From the NCBI RefSeq assembly GCF_900996225.1, contig NZ_CAAJGL010000068.1:930001-994000 (forward strand): a stretch of 64,000 nucleotides of DNA, written 5' to 3'. This document shows positions 8,693-16,364 of this stretch, piece by piece. The position numbers and the translations under genes are program-made. Below the pieces are notes generated by a model. It searched no databases. It was not told where the DNA came from and saw only the letters and a list, made by a program, of their open reading frames with translations. Position 1 is the first letter of the stretch; each line of letters starts with the position of its first letter. This DNA is from Paraburkholderia sp. BCC1884. GTDB lineage: Bacteria > Pseudomonadota > Gammaproteobacteria > Burkholderiales > Burkholderiaceae.

Positions 8693-10048
8693 TCACGATG
8701 GCGTGAGCGTTGCAGTGTTGTTAATTTGAATTGCGTTATACAGCGCTTCGCCGATTTTGGTGACGATGCCGACCACGAGGGCATTCCCCATCAGCATCGC
8801 ACGAGTAGTCGCGGATACCTTCGGCAGGTCTGTGAAGCCGCGAGGAAATCCCATCAACTCTTCCAATTCTTCTGGCGTGAGTCTGCGCAGGAGGCCAGAC
8901 ATCTCACGGATGCAATGCTTTGTGCGCGATGGCGTGCTACCTCCTTCTGACGTGATGATGGTTCGTGCAGGTTTGCTCAACGGGTCCGGGAAGGGCATGT
9001 TTCCTTCCGAGTAGTCATAGGCGAACCCATTTTTCTCTCGAGCGATGGTTTTCGCCCCTTTCGCTGCATGCCAGGCCGCCTCGGATTCTGACTTGACATA
9101 GAAATCAGTCGGTACAGGACCAGTTTTTTTGATAACGTCTGCCAATGTGAGCGCGGCGGCGCTGCCTGTGAATTCTGTGAAGTCTTCGATACCTCCAGCG
9201 CGCGATGCGCACGTCCACACATCGCCTTCACACATGAATCCGGAGTTTGCGAAACGGGGTTTCCCATTCGAGAGTGGGCGATAACTAAGCTGCTCGGTGA
9301 ATGGGTCGTTCTGAATTCCAAGCGCTGGCGCGCACCCGTCGAGTTCGCTGGAAAGTACGCTGGGAAGTGCGGCGTTCAGTATCCCCTCGGAGTGCCACTC
9401 ACTGTGCTGTCGGCGTGCAGCAGCCTTAATCCGGCTGTGAAGAGCTGTGGTGGTGTGGTAAGCGACGATGAAAACGCGACGGCGCCGCTGAGGATATCCA
9501 TAGTCGGCGGCATTAATTACACGCCATTCCACGGCGTAGCCTAGCGAATAAAGGGCGGACAGGACGACGGCGAAGTCTCTTCCGCGGCAGGACGCGGGCG
9601 AGGAAAGCAGTCGGTCGACGTTTTCCAGGATGAGATATGGGACGGGCTCACCGTCTGCTGAACGTTGCTCAAGCAATTTAGTAATTGACCAGAAGAGAAC
9701 TCCCTTTTTACCTCCAAGCCCTTGTGACTGCGACAGCGGTCGAGCTACGCTGTAGTCTTGACAAGGAAAGCCGCCGACGACAAGGTGCGGCTTCGCCTCT
9801 CGAACAGCCTGCTGGCCGACTGTCGATTCGAGCACTTTAGCGATGTCTTCATTGATGTGTGCTTCGTGCGGCCAGTGCCAAGTGTAAATCTCGCTTGCGT
9901 GTTGCTTTTTCTTCGATGGCTCGAACTGGTTGCTCAATGTGACCTGAAATGGGTTGCCGTGCACGGCTTCTAGTCCGAGACGGAAGCCGCCCACGCCGGC
10001 AAACAGTTCGACCACGTTTAGTTTTTCGTTACCTTGTTGCGCTGACAT
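8693..10048 (-). CDS. DNA (cytosine-5) methyltransferase
   Basis: Transfers a methyl group from S-adenosylmethionine to C5 of cytosine in a specific DNA site. All key motifs are present in 451 residues: motif I VVELFAGVGGFRLGL (12-26), motif IV GGFPCQDYS with catalytic Cys96, motif VI LENVDRL (141-147), motif VIII QRRRRVF (187-193) and motif X near the C-terminus (GNALVVGIVTKIGEAL). The phrase NQFEPSKKKQHASEIY after motif I is typical of one subfamily. The start at 10048 has AGGAAA upstream. It is divergent from the Dam-like gene at 10227, with a 178-bp shared promoter gap. No recognisable restriction enzyme lies next to it. The following unknown genes could include one, or it may be an orphan protecting the element. 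Confidence 0.93.
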   Translation of the reverse strand: MSAQQGNEKLNVVELFAGVGGFRLGLEAVHGNPFQVTLSNQFEPSKKKQHASEIYTWHWPHEAHINEDIAKVLESTVGQQAVREAKPHLVVGGFPCQDYSVARPLSQSQGLGGKKGVLFWSITKLLEQRSADGEPVPYLILENVDRLLSSPASCRGRDFAVVLSALYSLGYAVEWRVINAADYGYPQRRRRVFIVAYHTTTALHSRIKAAARRQHSEWHSEGILNAALPSVLSSELDGCAPALGIQNDPFTEQLSYRPLSNGKPRFANSGFMCEGDVWTCASRAGGIEDFTEFTGSAAALTLADVIKKTGPVPTDFYVKSESEAAWHAAKGAKTIAREKNGFAYDYSEGNMPFPDPLSKPARTIITSEGGSTPSRTKHCIREMSGLLRRLTPEELEELMGFPRGFTDLPKVSATTRAMLMGNALVVGIVTKIGEALYNAIQINNTATLTPS

Positions 10049-10226
10049 TCTGTTTCCTCGTTGAAGTGGAAACAGGTCTAAGCAACAGGTTTTATCCGCA
10101 TCACGTAACGAAATGCATTAGCTGCAGTTGAAGCGACGCTGACGGACGATTCCGCGTAGAGGCGTGCGGAGCTGACGCTGATAAGCGGGGAAGGGAAAAG
10201 GCTAAACCTGAGTTCCTTGACGTTGG

Positions 10227-11069
10227 ATGCAAAAACATCCAGCGTCAGAAACACAAAAGTCCGCGAAACCCTTCCTGAAGTGGGTGGGAGGCAAGTCAAG
10301 ACTTTTACCGCACCTCATTCCTGCTTTGCCAGTCGGGAACAGGCTCGTCGAGCCTTTCGTCGGCGGCGGTGCCGTATTCCTCGGAACGGATTTCTCGGAG
10401 TATCTGATCGGCGATAGCAATTCACACTTGATTGAGCTTTATCGCACAGTGGCCCAGCAAACCGAGCAGTTCATTGCAATGGCGGAGCCGTTCTTTAGCG
10501 AGGCGTATCGTTGCCAAGAACGGTTCCTTGAGATACGGAGCACTTTCAACGAGGCGAACGAGGGTCCGCTTCGGGCAGCGCAGTTTCTTTACCTGAACAA
10601 GCTGGGCTTTAACGGACTATGTAGATATAACCGGGCAGGTCGGTTCAATGTCCCATATGGTCATCATGCACATGTCCCTAGGTTCCCACGAGAGCAAATC
10701 CTGAGCTTCGCAAAAAAAGCGCAACGAGCGACGTTCGTAAACGCTGACTTTGCTTCTGTGATGCGAATGGCGAGACCTGGTGACGTTGTCTATTGTGATC
10801 CACCGTATCTTGATCGCGATGGAGCCGCGAGCTTTCGCGCTTACAGTCCAGGAGAGTTCAGCTTCGAGAGGCAGTGCGAGCTCGCCAATCTCGCGAGGGA
10901 GCTAGCGGGCAGAGGCATCCCGGTAGCAATATCCAACCATGATTGCGACGCAGCCCGCGAAATTTACTCGGGGGCGACGATACTGGACTTCTCGGTTCGC
11001 CGGTCGGTGGGCGCTTCCCGCGATGCACGAGGACAGGCCGCGGAGCTCCTCGCCGTGTTTGGCCCGTAA
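10227..11069 (+). CDS. Dam-like (D12 class) adenine-N6 DNA methyltransferase
   Basis: A 280-residue N6-adenine methyltransferase of the D12/Dam class. Motif [14 protein letters not shown] (16-28), motif [14 protein letters not shown] (41-53) and motif [11 protein letters not shown] (189-197) are in the order expected for this group, and the central stretch [22 protein letters not shown] is also characteristic. Length is normal for Dam proteins (about 270-280). It may recognise GATC, but this cannot be read from sequence by eye. It diverges from the C5 methyltransferase and is followed 113 bp later by an HU gene, so methylation and nucleoid proteins travel together on this element. Confidence 0.92.
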   Translation: MQKHPASETQKSAKPFLKWVGGKSRLLPHLIPALPVGNRLVEPFVGGGAVFLGTDFSEYLIGDSNSHLIELYRTVAQQTEQFIAMAEPFFSEAYRCQERFLEIRSTFNEANEGPLRAAQFLYLNKLGFNGLCRYNRAGRFNVPYGHHAHVPRFPREQILSFAKKAQRATFVNADFASVMRMARPGDVVYCDPPYLDRDGAASFRAYSPGEFSFERQCELANLARELAGRGIPVAISNHDCDAAREIYSGATILDFSVRRSVGASRDARGQAAELLAVFGP

Positions 11070-11181
11070 TCGGAGTGCAGAGAATCTTGGTGTATTAGCG
11101 AGATGCCCGAATCTCAGTGCAGTGATGTACAGTATCGGTTGGAGTACGCATATCTTTTCTTCCGGAAATAGGACGGTTCAA

Positions 11182-11457
11182 ATGAACAAACAAGAACTCA
11201 TCGACGCAGTCGCATCCGCTACCGGCGCAAGCAAGGCATCAACCGGTCAGACGGTTGATGCATTTCTCGAGGCAGTAACTAAAGCGGGGGTCGCAGGGGA
11301 CACGGTGCAGTTGATTGGTTTTGGTTCGTTTAGCCAAGGCGCGCGCGCGGCGCGGACCGGACGCAATCCTGCAACCGGTCAGGAAATGCAGATTGCTGCC
11401 GCTAAAACCGTGAAATTCACCGCAGGCAAGATTTTCAAGGAAGCGGTTAATCGTTAA
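11182..11457 (+). CDS. HU-type nucleoid protein (first copy)
   Basis: A 91-residue DNA-bending protein of the HU/IHF family, with the start motif [11 protein letters not shown], the core [13 protein letters not shown] and the DNA-gripping arm [20 protein letters not shown], then FKEAVNR at the end. The start is ATG at 11182; an open frame continues upstream to 10939 but has no family similarity. HU is needed in several DDE transposition and site-specific recombination systems, so it may assist the nearby Tn7-like transposase. It may also simply cover foreign DNA. A second, diverged copy lies at 26476-26754, also next to a methyltransferase gene. Confidence 0.92.
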   Translation: MNKQELIDAVASATGASKASTGQTVDAFLEAVTKAGVAGDTVQLIGFGSFSQGARAARTGRNPATGQEMQIAAAKTVKFTAGKIFKEAVNR

Positions 11458-11474
11458 GGAACTCGTGTTCCTTT
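11456..11474 (+). terminator. Terminator-like hairpin after HU
   Basis: A perfect stem AAGGAAC-TCGT-GTTCCTT overlaps the HU stop codon and is followed by only one more T and CCC. The stem is convincing but the T-tract is weak, so termination may be partial. Confidence 0.55.
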
Positions 11475-11631
11475 CCCGACGTGAGGATGCAAGCCTGCGC
11501 GGGGGCCATGGCGATTTCGATTTTGTTTTGAGCAGGTGTTCGCTTCTTGTCTCGACGACGAAGCCACGTCGTACGCTAAAGCCACCTGGAAACCGTGGCA
11601 CCATTCCAACCGCGAATGACGCGACGTTTAT

Positions 11632-12057
11632 CTAGAACGGAATACTGAACCGGTCGTCCAGAAGACGTTCTACCATAGGTGCGATAGACATTATTAGCGA
11701 GTAGAACGCTGGATTCGAGTCGTACCACTTGTCGGCGTCCAGTACGTAAAGAAGGTCATCAAAGAATACCTTACTGTGTGATTCAAGGTATGTTTCAAGG
11801 TCTAGCCACTCAGGCGCGACTGTTCGCAAGCGGCCGTATATTGTGATGGTTTCCAGGAATCGTTCGCGAAGTCCGAAACGGATGACCTCTGCAATCGACA
11901 ACGGAGCGAACTCTTCCAGTTTTGTCAGAATTTCGTCCGCTATGACTTCCGCACAACCGGAGTCGAGTGCATGGTCCATTTCGGCAAGCAGCAGGATTGC
12001 TGAAATCATCGCGGATTTGAGCGGTGCTTCGTTGTCGACAAGTTCTCTATCGTTCAT
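11632..12057 (-). CDS. Unrecognised 141-residue accessory protein
   Basis: An acidic, leucine-rich, probably all-helical soluble protein of 141 residues, with no signal peptide. The start ATG at 12057 has GGAG nine bases upstream, which supports it. I do not recognise the family. It stands alone on the minus strand, convergent with the HU gene, in the cargo region between the TnsE-like gene and the tns operon. Confidence 0.65.
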   Translation of the reverse strand: MNDRELVDNEAPLKSAMISAILLLAEMDHALDSGCAEVIADEILTKLEEFAPLSIAEVIRFGLRERFLETITIYGRLRTVAPEWLDLETYLESHSKVFFDDLLYVLDADKWYDSNPAFYSLIMSIAPMVERLLDDRFSIPF

Positions 12058-12509
12058 CTATTGGTTCTCCAGTTACGTCAGGTTGCCCATTACCTATAGA
12101 TTTGCGTTTTAGCCTTTGTCCAGATTGTTTGCGCGGAGGTAGCGAGCGTTGCGGGCGCGACCACCGGTATCTTCTGTAGTCCGGTTCGGCGATCTGGTTT
12201 TATTCTTGGGCACCGTAGCGCCTTCCGGCGTGATGATCGCCTGGAAGCCGAATCGCACTACGCCCCCTGAGGTTCTGCTCGCAGCCGTACCAGCCTGCCG
12301 TCACGCTGAGACCAATCAATTGGTCGGATGCCGGGCCAAGAGTTCCGGTCCGTTGTCGCTCTCAAATATCCTTATTGTGATACAATAGTCGCAGATATGG
12401 GATATTAATTGGATCGTAGGCAGTTGGCGACAGCTGGGGCGCCCGTCCGATGGGAAGGCGGAAGTTCGGTTGAATGCCGATGGGGTGCGCGGAACTGAGG
12501 GAGCGGTCG
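12058..12509. other. Gap of 450 bp with promoter-like palindrome
   Basis: No gene is supported. The main feature is the inverted repeat at 12373-12387 upstream of the small gene at 12510. The DNA from 12370 to 12415 is AT-rich (GATATGGGATATTAATTGGATC), consistent with a promoter. Confidence 0.4.
12373..12387. promoter_or_regulatory. Operator-like inverted repeat
   Basis: TATTGTGATACAATA: six-base arms TATTGT and ACAATA with a three-base centre. The right arm contains TACAAT, a fair -10 element for transcription toward 12510. This suggests a repressor site overlapping a promoter. Confidence 0.45.
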
Positions 12510-12839
12510 ATGAAAGTACGGGAGCTATTGCACGCTCTGCGACATGTGGACGCAGACAGTACGGTATTGTTCCTCGCTGAACACGCAGAGGCTAGCGACG
12601 CCGACGAGGTTTGCGAAATCTATCTGGCACCTCGTCGTTGGATTCATGAAGGGGGCAAGCGGGGTGGGCGCGAGTACTACAAGTGGTATCCGTATCGGCC
12701 AGAGCTACGGGGGCGCGCCTGCACGTCGGTCAGATATGACACGAGACGAGTCGTGGTGTTATCGATTGGGCCCACGAATTTGCGATTTGTACGCCCTGAG
12801 GACATGCTGTCCGACCTCGGACCGAACGAGCGGCGGTAG
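12510..12839 (+). CDS. Small mobile-element protein (MKVRELL family, function unknown)
   Basis: A 109-residue soluble protein starting MKVRELLHALRHVDADSTVLFL. I chose ATG 12510 rather than 12474 because it has GGGAG upstream and opens with a motif shared with other copies of this small family in Burkholderia accessory DNA. A relative with the same layout (short helix, Asp/Pro turn, VVFLA strand) is found in this window at 19998-20243, broken by a stop codon. The rest is rich in Arg and Tyr. No function is known to me. Confidence 0.65.
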   Translation: MKVRELLHALRHVDADSTVLFLAEHAEASDADEVCEIYLAPRRWIHEGGKRGGREYYKWYPYRPELRGRACTSVRYDTRRVVVLSIGPTNLRFVRPEDMLSDLGPNERR

Positions 12840-12929
12840 CTGACGGTCTACGTTTGATGCTGGTCGTGCTGCGTTTCAGTTCGGGCGCAGGCAGAGAAAT
12901 TCTGGCAGCAAGAGGTTTTTAGCCGAAGC

Positions 12930-13604
12930 TTAGGCGCTCAGCGGCGGTTCAAACGGGCGGGCCGTGACTTGAGAATCTATTGCGAGATCCGTTCGTCCCT
13001 GCAGTGATGCCCTGCGCTTTTGTTCAGCTGTCGCGATGAAGTCAGACAGCTCGCGTTCCAGCGCGGTGTCCGTGGTGACTGGCCTCCACTTTGCCGCCCC
13101 GTGTCGCCGACGTATAACTCGAGCAAGAGTCAGCGCTGACTTCGCGGCTTTGGCGCATTCGTACTCAACTTGTGCACACAAATCCAGTTGCTCACCAAAC
13201 TCCCGGAAGCTATTTACATGTTCTCGTGCTGAGTGAACCGTTGCGGGATACTCGCGAAGTTCGGAGATTACTTTCCTGCTCAAGACTTGCCATTGCAGTT
13301 TTTCCGAGTACGCAAAAGCCGGGACAGAAACACTATTGCTTGCCACGCGGCTCACAGTTCCAGCCGGCGCCGAAGCCGCCCATGCAGCCTTGTGCATCAT
13401 TGTGCGACAAGTTCGAGCATAGCTTTCCAGCGATGACGCTACTTCCAGCGCGGTGTCGTGCCGCTGCCGTTTGCGCACTGCCGCATCCCTTACCGAGATC
13501 CAGGCAAGAGATGCAACGGAACCGACCGCCGCTGACGTCAGCGCCAGCGTCGCGGGAGTATTCCAACGGAAGTATTGGAGGAAACTAAGCAACTCGGGCC
13601 ACAT
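12930..13604 (-). CDS. Membrane-anchored protein of unknown function
   Basis: A 224-residue protein with one N-terminal membrane helix (about residues 15-38, ALTSAAVGSVASLAW). A long, probably helical, Ala/Arg-rich cytoplasmic region follows, and it ends PPLSA. There is no catalytic motif I can recognise. It lies about 215 bp downstream of the tniQ stop on the same strand but separate from it, so it is probably cargo and not part of the transposition operon. Confidence 0.55.
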   Translation of the reverse strand: MWPELLSFLQYFRWNTPATLALTSAAVGSVASLAWISVRDAAVRKRQRHDTALEVASSLESYARTCRTMMHKAAWAASAPAGTVSRVASNSVSVPAFAYSEKLQWQVLSRKVISELREYPATVHSAREHVNSFREFGEQLDLCAQVEYECAKAAKSALTLARVIRRRHGAAKWRPVTTDTALERELSDFIATAEQKRRASLQGRTDLAIDSQVTARPFEPPLSA

Positions 13605-13820
13605 ATGACGCGCCTCGGAAGAGGAGGTGCATCGAGTATAAGCAATCGTTTGCGGAAAGATCCAGAGCAGGACATTCAGCGTGCGTTTTTGCTACACACG
13701 CGGTGTTTTGGACGGCCTGCGCCTTGACAGGCGCAGTTTGCGTCTGCAAGCGGTGGATGGCTTTCGAACTGAACACTGAGTGCGAAAGTGGACCCTTCGC
13801 CCTTTTCGTGGCGCGCTGGC

Positions 13821-14723
13821 TCAACGATGGGCGTTTCTGGCTGGGAAATGTTCAAAAAACGTCTGCAGCAATAGATGCTGGAATGTGGTGAAGGCGATTG
13901 CTTCACCACGACGTACGAAGAGCGCAGGGCACTGCTCTACGCTTCTTCCGAAATTCTTCCAGATAACTCCTGTAGGGCCGAGGTAGCGGCTGCCATAAAA
14001 GTCCTCAAGTTGCCGCATCAGGCAGCGAGTGATGAGACCTTTTGAACATTTGAGTCCAAGGTCATCTACCTCTTGAATACGAGCGCGCACTTCTTCGAGC
14101 CTTCCCGCGAGGTTACCCTCTAGCGCTTGTTTTGAGTAGAATGCTATTGCGTCGAGCAGGCGCTTTGAAAGAAGGGGGCTAATCTCCATTCCTGGTCTAT
14201 CCGCCGGACACGCGCTGGCGAAAGCGCGTGCGCACCAACCAAGGGGCATCGCAGTTCCCAGAAGCAGCCTTCTGTGGCTGATGCAGGTATAAACGCCCGG
14301 TAGTTGATGAGATCTGTGCCAGTACGATTCGCCATATCGCTGCAAGTCCTCACGCAAACATTCAGGGCAAAAGCGACGGCATGCGAGATTCGACCAAGGC
14401 ACTCCGGCAAGCCATTTGAAATCGGAGCGCGTCTGTGGAGTGGTTTCCATCAGGCCGGCGCGTATCTGTTCTTTGCGCCGCACGGTCATGAGCGCCGTCA
14501 CATACGGGTAGAGCGTGTGATTTACAAGAACGTTGTCGTACGTCATCCGCGTCGCTTCTGCGATTTGCATCAAAGCGAACGGATTGGTGAAATGTACCCG
14601 TGTCTTAACGTTGCTGCCCGTAAGGGTCTTAGCCACCTCGTCATATCGAATACCGAGATGGCGTGACGCCCGGATCAAAAGACTGCTCGTTAGTTCGTCA
14701 GGGTAGAGGTGCGGGAAGTACAT
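13821..14723 (-). CDS. tniQ: TniQ/TnsD family target-selection protein, short form
   Basis: The last gene of the transposition operon. TniQ/TnsD proteins connect a target site to the TnsC ATPase. The N-terminus YFPHLYPDELTSSLLIRASRH is the standard opening of the family. A zinc-binding motif follows: Cys119-Pro-x-Cys122, then 24 residues, Cys147-x-x-His150, with WHRSHQLPGVYTCISHRRLLL between and around. At 300 residues it is much shorter than Tn7 TnsD (about 500) and lacks most of the C-terminal region that gives TnsD its own DNA specificity. That is the size class of TniQ that usually works with another targeting factor. The start lies 3 bp after the tnsC stop, so translation is coupled. Confidence 0.9.
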   Translation of the reverse strand: MYFPHLYPDELTSSLLIRASRHLGIRYDEVAKTLTGSNVKTRVHFTNPFALMQIAEATRMTYDNVLVNHTLYPYVTALMTVRRKEQIRAGLMETTPQTRSDFKWLAGVPWSNLACRRFCPECLREDLQRYGESYWHRSHQLPGVYTCISHRRLLLGTAMPLGWCARAFASACPADRPGMEISPLLSKRLLDAIAFYSKQALEGNLAGRLEEVRARIQEVDDLGLKCSKGLITRCLMRQLEDFYGSRYLGPTGVIWKNFGRSVEQCPALFVRRGEAIAFTTFQHLLLQTFFEHFPARNAHR

Positions 14724-14726
14724 TTT

Positions 14727-16364
14727 CTACTCGAGCTTTAGCAGGGAGTTCAGGTCGCTGACGACGCCCATGCTGCGGAGATTTTCGAGAATTGTATTGC
14801 CGTTGACGACAGAGTCGTTGATTGCTTTGCGATAGTCATCCGGAGCGAGCTCCTGCGTGGCACTGTTTGTAGTTTTCCGGCGCTTTGTACTTCGTCGCGG
14901 CTTTATCAGGTCAATGGCGGCTTTGGCTCCATCAAGAACGGTGCCTGCCTTCCCCTCAGCCTCAACGGCATCTGCGATGCTCAGCGCGCGCTCTTTGTCC
15001 ACGCCAATGCTCACCAGTGCTGAGGCAATCGTGGGCGCGTAGTCCTGATGCCCAGGTCTTACGGACGCTTTCTGGTTGCGTAGCCCCTCGAATTTGTTGA
15101 GAGCGCTGTCGAGCAGGTTGGAAAACTTGATGGGTGCAATGTCGCCGTACTGGTCAAGCAGAGTGGCGTCGCCGGACCGATATGCATCGATCATCGGTTG
15201 AACGCGTGTAAAGTCGCGATTCCAGACAAGTTCGAGCAATTGAGCTGTGATTGTTTCGCTACCATCGATGATTGCCTGCCACTGGGAACAGGCGAGGAGC
15301 TTGATTGCAATATCGATGATTCCCTGGCTATAGTAAAACAGGAGATCAGAAAGTGCCTGCGTGAGCTCGACAGGATTCTTCAGCCATTGGAATGTCCATA
15401 GCGTCGTAACAAAGTCTTCCCATTCGAGCGGCTCGCCAAGATTATGACTGGCGGAAAGGTGGCCCCACTCCGGGAAGCCGCTGCCCACGGACCTGCGGCC
15501 CTGGCTGAAATCAAGGCCAAGCACATTGATGGCTCTATTTGTACCCACGAACAAAATTGGAACGCCGAGTTCGTTGGAGGCTGAAACGAGAACAGCCATG
15601 AGCTTTTCATTGTTCTTGCCGCCGTGCCTGAGATTCTGTATCTCGTCGACAATGAGAAGTCCTACGCAGTGCATGTGCATTACTCGGGCGACATGGTTCA
15701 GCATCGTCTCAACCGACATGCTGCCCCTGCCGTATTTCTGATAGTAATTTCCGTCGGGAACCAACTGGTCAATTTTTCGGAGAATTGAATGAGCAAGCCC
15801 TTTGATTGATGCTCCGTCAGCCGGCGTTTCAATATGGATATAGGTTATCTGCGTTATCTCAAGGTCAGGGTGGTAGATTGCCTGAGGGTAACGTCTCATC
15901 AGGCGTCTCAGAGTTGTAGTCTTGCCTTGTCCCGATACACCAATTAGCGCGCTAGAATTCTGGGATGTGACGTGCCTAAGGTCGTCGACCGGGCTGAACG
16001 CCTTTCCTGCCTGTTGAGCTTCGTATAGTTTTTGAAACACCCGGACATGGTCGGCAGTTCTTGGTGCACGTCCGACATATCCTTGCCGTAGCATAGTGTC
16101 CAAGGCCCATCCAAGCACCACATGCCGCTGAAGGGGAGACATGAACGCTGAGAGTTCTCCCACAAGATGCAGCCTCTCGAATGGCTGCCACTCGCGCTGT
16201 TCCTTTTCGAAGGAAGGTAACGCGTCTAAATACTCTCCCAGCGCTTCATCGTCTAGGGCTGGCGGCAGGGCGGCGATTAGTTGATTGTTGCGATACCGAG
16301 GGATTCGCTGTTCCGTGTAGACGGCGGTTACCGCTGTCGACACAATGCTATTTTCTGATGTCAT
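14727..16364 (-). CDS. tnsC: TnsC-type AAA+ transposition regulator
   Basis: A 545-residue ATPase of the TnsC/TniB type, which would polymerise on target DNA, receive a signal from the target selector and activate TnsA/TnsB. Walker A is GVSGQGKTT (142-150). Walker B is LLIVDEIQN (236-244, Asp240-Glu241). A sensor-1 stretch, LFVGTNRA, lies at 271-278. The C-terminal region has a basic segment, KPRRSTKRRKT, that may contact DNA or partners. Length is close to Tn7 TnsC (555). The start (MTSENS) lies inside the end of tnsB with GGAG upstream, giving a 17-bp overlap and coupled translation. Confidence 0.93.
   Translation of the reverse strand: MTSENSIVSTAVTAVYTEQRIPRYRNNQLIAALPPALDDEALGEYLDALPSFEKEQREWQPFERLHLVGELSAFMSPLQRHVVLGWALDTMLRQGYVGRAPRTADHVRVFQKLYEAQQAGKAFSPVDDLRHVTSQNSSALIGVSGQGKTTTLRRLMRRYPQAIYHPDLEITQITYIHIETPADGASIKGLAHSILRKIDQLVPDGNYYQKYGRGSMSVETMLNHVARVMHMHCVGLLIVDEIQNLRHGGKNNEKLMAVLVSASNELGVPILFVGTNRAINVLGLDFSQGRRSVGSGFPEWGHLSASHNLGEPLEWEDFVTTLWTFQWLKNPVELTQALSDLLFYYSQGIIDIAIKLLACSQWQAIIDGSETITAQLLELVWNRDFTRVQPMIDAYRSGDATLLDQYGDIAPIKFSNLLDSALNKFEGLRNQKASVRPGHQDYAPTIASALVSIGVDKERALSIADAVEAEGKAGTVLDGAKAAIDLIKPRRSTKRRKTTNSATQELAPDDYRKAINDSVVNGNTILENLRSMGVVSDLNSLLKLE

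Noticed and set aside
8693..10048. DISARM or BREX system suggested by methyltransferases in the island
   Set aside because: None of the helicase, phospholipase, PglZ or Brx genes needed for these systems is present.
13605..14723. CRISPR-associated transposon suggested by the short TniQ
   Set aside because: No cas genes and no repeat array were seen anywhere in the window.
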